Shown: positions 60,979 through 64,000 of the stretch, in pieces
Position numbering within the stretch: the stretch's first letter is position 1
How the letters are laid out: each line of letters opens with the position of its first letter
Source: Ancistrus triradiatus
Taxonomy: Eukaryota > Chordata > Actinopteri > Siluriformes > Loricariidae
Reading direction: 5' to 3'
NCBI GenBank assembly: GCA_025084515.1
Contig: JAJAGP010000441.1
Coordinates: forward strand, 124,001 to 188,000
Length of the DNA stretch: 64,000 nucleotides
Translations under genes and position numbers: made by a program
The notes under the pieces: generated by a model
What the model was told of the DNA's origin: nothing
Database searches by the model: none
What the model saw: only the letters and a program-made list of their open reading frames with translations

Positions 60979-62120
60979 TCTGCTCGCCAGTCTTCGCCAA
61001 ACGGGAGGGAAGAAGGGGGCGAAGGCTGAGCGCGACCACCACACCACATTACATCCCACACATCACATCACGGAGGCGCACAGAGATTTACGCGTTCGGA
61101 TTTATTTATGGCGTGAAGAAAAAAAAAGGAAAAAGAGGACAAAAAAGAGAGCCGAGCACTGAGAAAGGTTTAGGGCCTGTTATCAATCACAAATGTTTCA
61201 AAAAAAGGGAGCTCGGGGTAGTTCACACTCTCCTGGCTGGATGAGATTCAGAATTGGCCGTGCGTCCTCGCCTCATTTTATGCGTCCAAAGTCGTGGCCC
61301 AGCATCGTCTCAAAACACAGTCCTTCCAATGGACCCTTCATCTTTCCAGTGGCTCCATCTTAAAGATTTTCCAGAATGTCTCTACAGCTCTGACTTACCC
61401 ACTCGACGCTTTTCCTGCCCAGCTTGTCTGTATCTGCCATCGACCAGTCAAACCATTTTAAATCAAATGGACCAAATTAGGCAGTAAAAGTCCTTCCAGT
61501 TGGGTTTCTTTCAGCTTGGCATTTTGACAGGTCTCGTAGTCCTGCGTTTGTTTCTTCTGTGGAAAACCTGTATGTTTATGGATTTATTTAATTATTTTTC
61601 GAAACATCCGCAATATTCGGTACTGTGTAGCGATGCTCATTTTGCCTTCCTCCTTCTCTCTTAGCAGGCAGTCCACCCGGCCTTAAAGACATGCAACAAT
61701 AAATGGTAGACTCGACCCCCAAAAAGGAGCTTGACAAAAAGGATAAAAGGAACGGATCTCGATAATCGATGGTTGGATCGTTTCCTCACAGATGAGGTGT
61801 CATCCTTGACGCGCAAGCCTTACTGTGGTGTGCGAGGGGCGTTATAAAATCCCACGGACCGACAGAGCTGACGGTGCTGGAAGGACCACGGCGACGGCCC
61901 AGGTTGTCCATAACGAATCCCGCTCCACTTGGCCGGAGGACGTACACATGATTCCCCCGCCTCCGCTCTCCAGAGCGCCGCGCGTCCTTGGTCAGGTCTC
62001 GTTCTCTCTTCCTCCAGCGAGCAGCGGCTCCTTTTTTTTGCTCTCGGTCTTCTCCGGTACAGAGGGAGAAGGGGAGGAGGAGGAGGTGACGGTTTAAGAG
62101 GAAGGTGGGGGCGGGCTTGG

Positions 62121-62180
<60 letters not shown>

Positions 62181-62440
62181 GCAGAGAGAGCACGGATAGA
62201 TCGACTCTGATCAGCTATATCGAGATAGTGATCGATTCAGCGCAGAGCGAGCTTCATGCACCTGCTCAAATCTCTGCGCCTGCAGGAGTAGATGTGCGTC
62301 CCGCCTCCCTGCACCTCCGGCAGCCTGTAGGAAGGCGTTATAGCGCACTCACCCCTCTGCAGATAATCTTATCATCATCGATACACAGGCGAAAAAGTCA
62401 CCTGCGGGTCTGAAATACGCGGGCAGACCCAAGAACAGCT
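60979..62440 (-). promoter_or_regulatory. cacna1a: Probable 5' UTR and promoter of cacna1a
   Basis: Upstream of the start codon the sequence is relatively CpG-rich (60820-61090 and 61840-62110) with a (GA)n tract on the coding strand. No TATA box or transcription start could be assigned, and no other gene is seen here. The call rests on position and composition only. Confidence 0.45.
62126..62174. repeat. (CT)n microsatellite upstream of exon 1
   Basis: A 49-base CT tract, i.e. (GA)n on the coding strand, about 1.15 kb upstream of the start codon. Confidence 0.97.
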
Positions 62441-63171
62441 AAACATGCTGCAGATATTCTGTTATTATTCTCATCATTAGTGTTATTATTAGTTCTGTAG
62501 TGAGGTGAGGAGCGACTGGCTATTCTTAGCGCCTCAGACGTTTTGGAATTAATGGACGGAGATTTCCCATCAGCACCGCAGAGCTCTCGTGCCCTCCCTC
62601 ACCTGCTCCCGACTTTCTTAATTACATTCGTCACTATACTCATTCTATACTGTACAGTAAGGGCCAAAAGTCTGAGCCCACTAGTGAAAATACTGCTCTT
62701 TCGCATTTTTCTGGTTGTCAGCACAATGTGTTAGTAATAAAAACAACCTAAGCCCTAAGGAGCAATTATGGGGGCACTTAAAGTCTGACAAAGTTCTACA
62801 ATCAGTAGCATCTACCCAGGTACACATTATGTCTCATAATTTACTTGTACAATATTAGACATAACCCGAACCTGAATAGTTGTGAATATATATTTGTTTT
62901 TTTATTGTAATATTTTGGTGCAAGACTTAAAGGACATCTGACAGAACCTGTATTATCTGGCAAAACTTGAATCCTGTATTTAACGTCATGTATTGTCTAT
63001 TTAAGTCCAGTGAACCGTGCAATAAAACATGCTCAATATTTTTAATATTTTGGCTTTAGATTCTATAGGTTTACTCTTTAGTTATTTTTGTACATTTATT
63101 TAGCATTTTTATAATTTCCTACTTTGTTTTCAGCCGAAAGACAATAAACTAATCTTGAATCTTGAATTGCT

Positions 63172-63216
<45 letters not shown>

Positions 63217-64000
63217 ACAATATATAATGAATTAATTAATAATTAATAATAATAACAACAACAACAACAATAATAATAATAATAATAATAATAATGTATT
63301 ATTCTTAATATATTAAAAAACATTAGAGGACATTAAAGCCATGACATAGTACCTTAGCTAAAATTCATAACGGAATGTTTTTCCCCCTTAATGCTTAAAG
63401 AGTGTTTCATTAAATAGGTAATGTTTGAGTCTCAAAGATACAGAAACTTAATGAAGGACAAAGATGTTCATGAGACTGGATGAGAAAAATGGACACACTG
63501 GTGCAACTAGAACATTCACCATGCCTGTAAAGACTAACGCATCATAAATTGCCCCTAAGTACAGTGATGGCTAATTATGGATTTTACTACACTATATGTC
63601 AGACAGTACACCTAAAACAGTGGAAATATTGCATGCATAATTAACTACAGGGGGTTAAGCACACAATTAATTTACATCACACTTAATGTCCATGGCCATA
63701 TACCATTGAACAGCAACATTTGACTCTTACAACTTCAGCTATACAGCTACATTAAAAGCATCTTTCAGCAAATCACCATCCACACACCATCCAGTAAGTG
63801 GAGGGATTTGGAAGCCCAAATTCAAATCAATCCCATTTTACGTCCCAGTCATCTTGTTGTCCAAAGATAAAGTCAGTGGGGTTGCTGTCCATGGTCCTGA
63901 AAAGTATTCCACTCTAAAATAACACTTAATAATTGTTTATTTACAGTTTGTATATTTAACAGTTTGACCCTTTGCATTTTGGGAACAGTAATAGCATTTG
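62441..64000. other. AT-rich intergenic sequence
   Basis: No coding sequence recognised. 62646-62760 begins CAGTAAGGGCCAAAAGTCTG and may be the end of another Tc1-type repeat. (TAA)n tracts follow; the last 700 bases show nothing recognisable. Confidence 0.55.
63173..63294. repeat. (TAA)n / (ATA)n microsatellites
   Basis: Two trinucleotide tracts (63173-63211 and 63257-63294) separated by AATTAATAA-rich sequence. Confidence 0.95.

Noticed and set aside
60979..61059. A 27-residue N-terminal extension of the channel from position 61059.
   Set aside because: The codon there is GTG, not ATG. The conserved MARF start with a strong context lies downstream.

Overview
The window is vertebrate nuclear DNA, almost certainly from a teleost fish. 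The signs are long (CA)n/(TG)n tracts, Tc1-like transposons with TA flanks, many tRNA-derived SINEs, LINE 3' ends, and a single many-exon gene with large introns. No bacterial, viral or organellar genes were recognised, and no structural RNA genes.

One gene fills positions 1 to 60978, read right to left on the minus strand. It encodes the pore-forming alpha-1 subunit of a Cav2 neuronal calcium channel, most likely cacna1a (Cav2.1, P/Q type). The teleost co-orthologue (a or b) cannot be told. I placed 35 coding exons, from the start codon at 60976-60978 to an exon cut by the left edge of the window in the loop after IVS5. Exons 1-6 cover the N-terminus and domain I, exons 7-9 IS6 and the I-II linker with the beta-subunit site, exons 10-17 domain II, exons 18-22 the II-III linker, exons 23-29 domain III, and exons 30-35 domain IV up to the S5-pore loop. 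Exons 1-6 and 17-35 join in frame at every boundary. The C-terminus lies outside the window.

Two introns carry minor-spliceosome (U12) signals. Intron 1 is AT-AC with a perfect donor ATATCCTTT and branch site CCTTAAC. Intron 16 has a GTATCC donor and branch site TTCCTTAACT. Exons 7-16 (22639-28335) are all recognisable but carry many one-base insertions and deletions, while exons on both sides are clean. The pattern fits an unpolished long-read patch in the assembly better than a decayed gene.

The introns hold a 1.2 kb internally deleted Tc1-like transposon (57245-58449), a family of about 0.4 kb Tc1-derived elements, several MITE-like elements, at least eight SINE copies, at least three LINE fragments and many microsatellites, several of which lie within a few bases of splice sites. 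To the right of exon 1 (60979-62440) is a CpG- and GA/CT-rich stretch that probably holds the 5' UTR and promoter. 62440-64000 is AT-rich with no gene seen.
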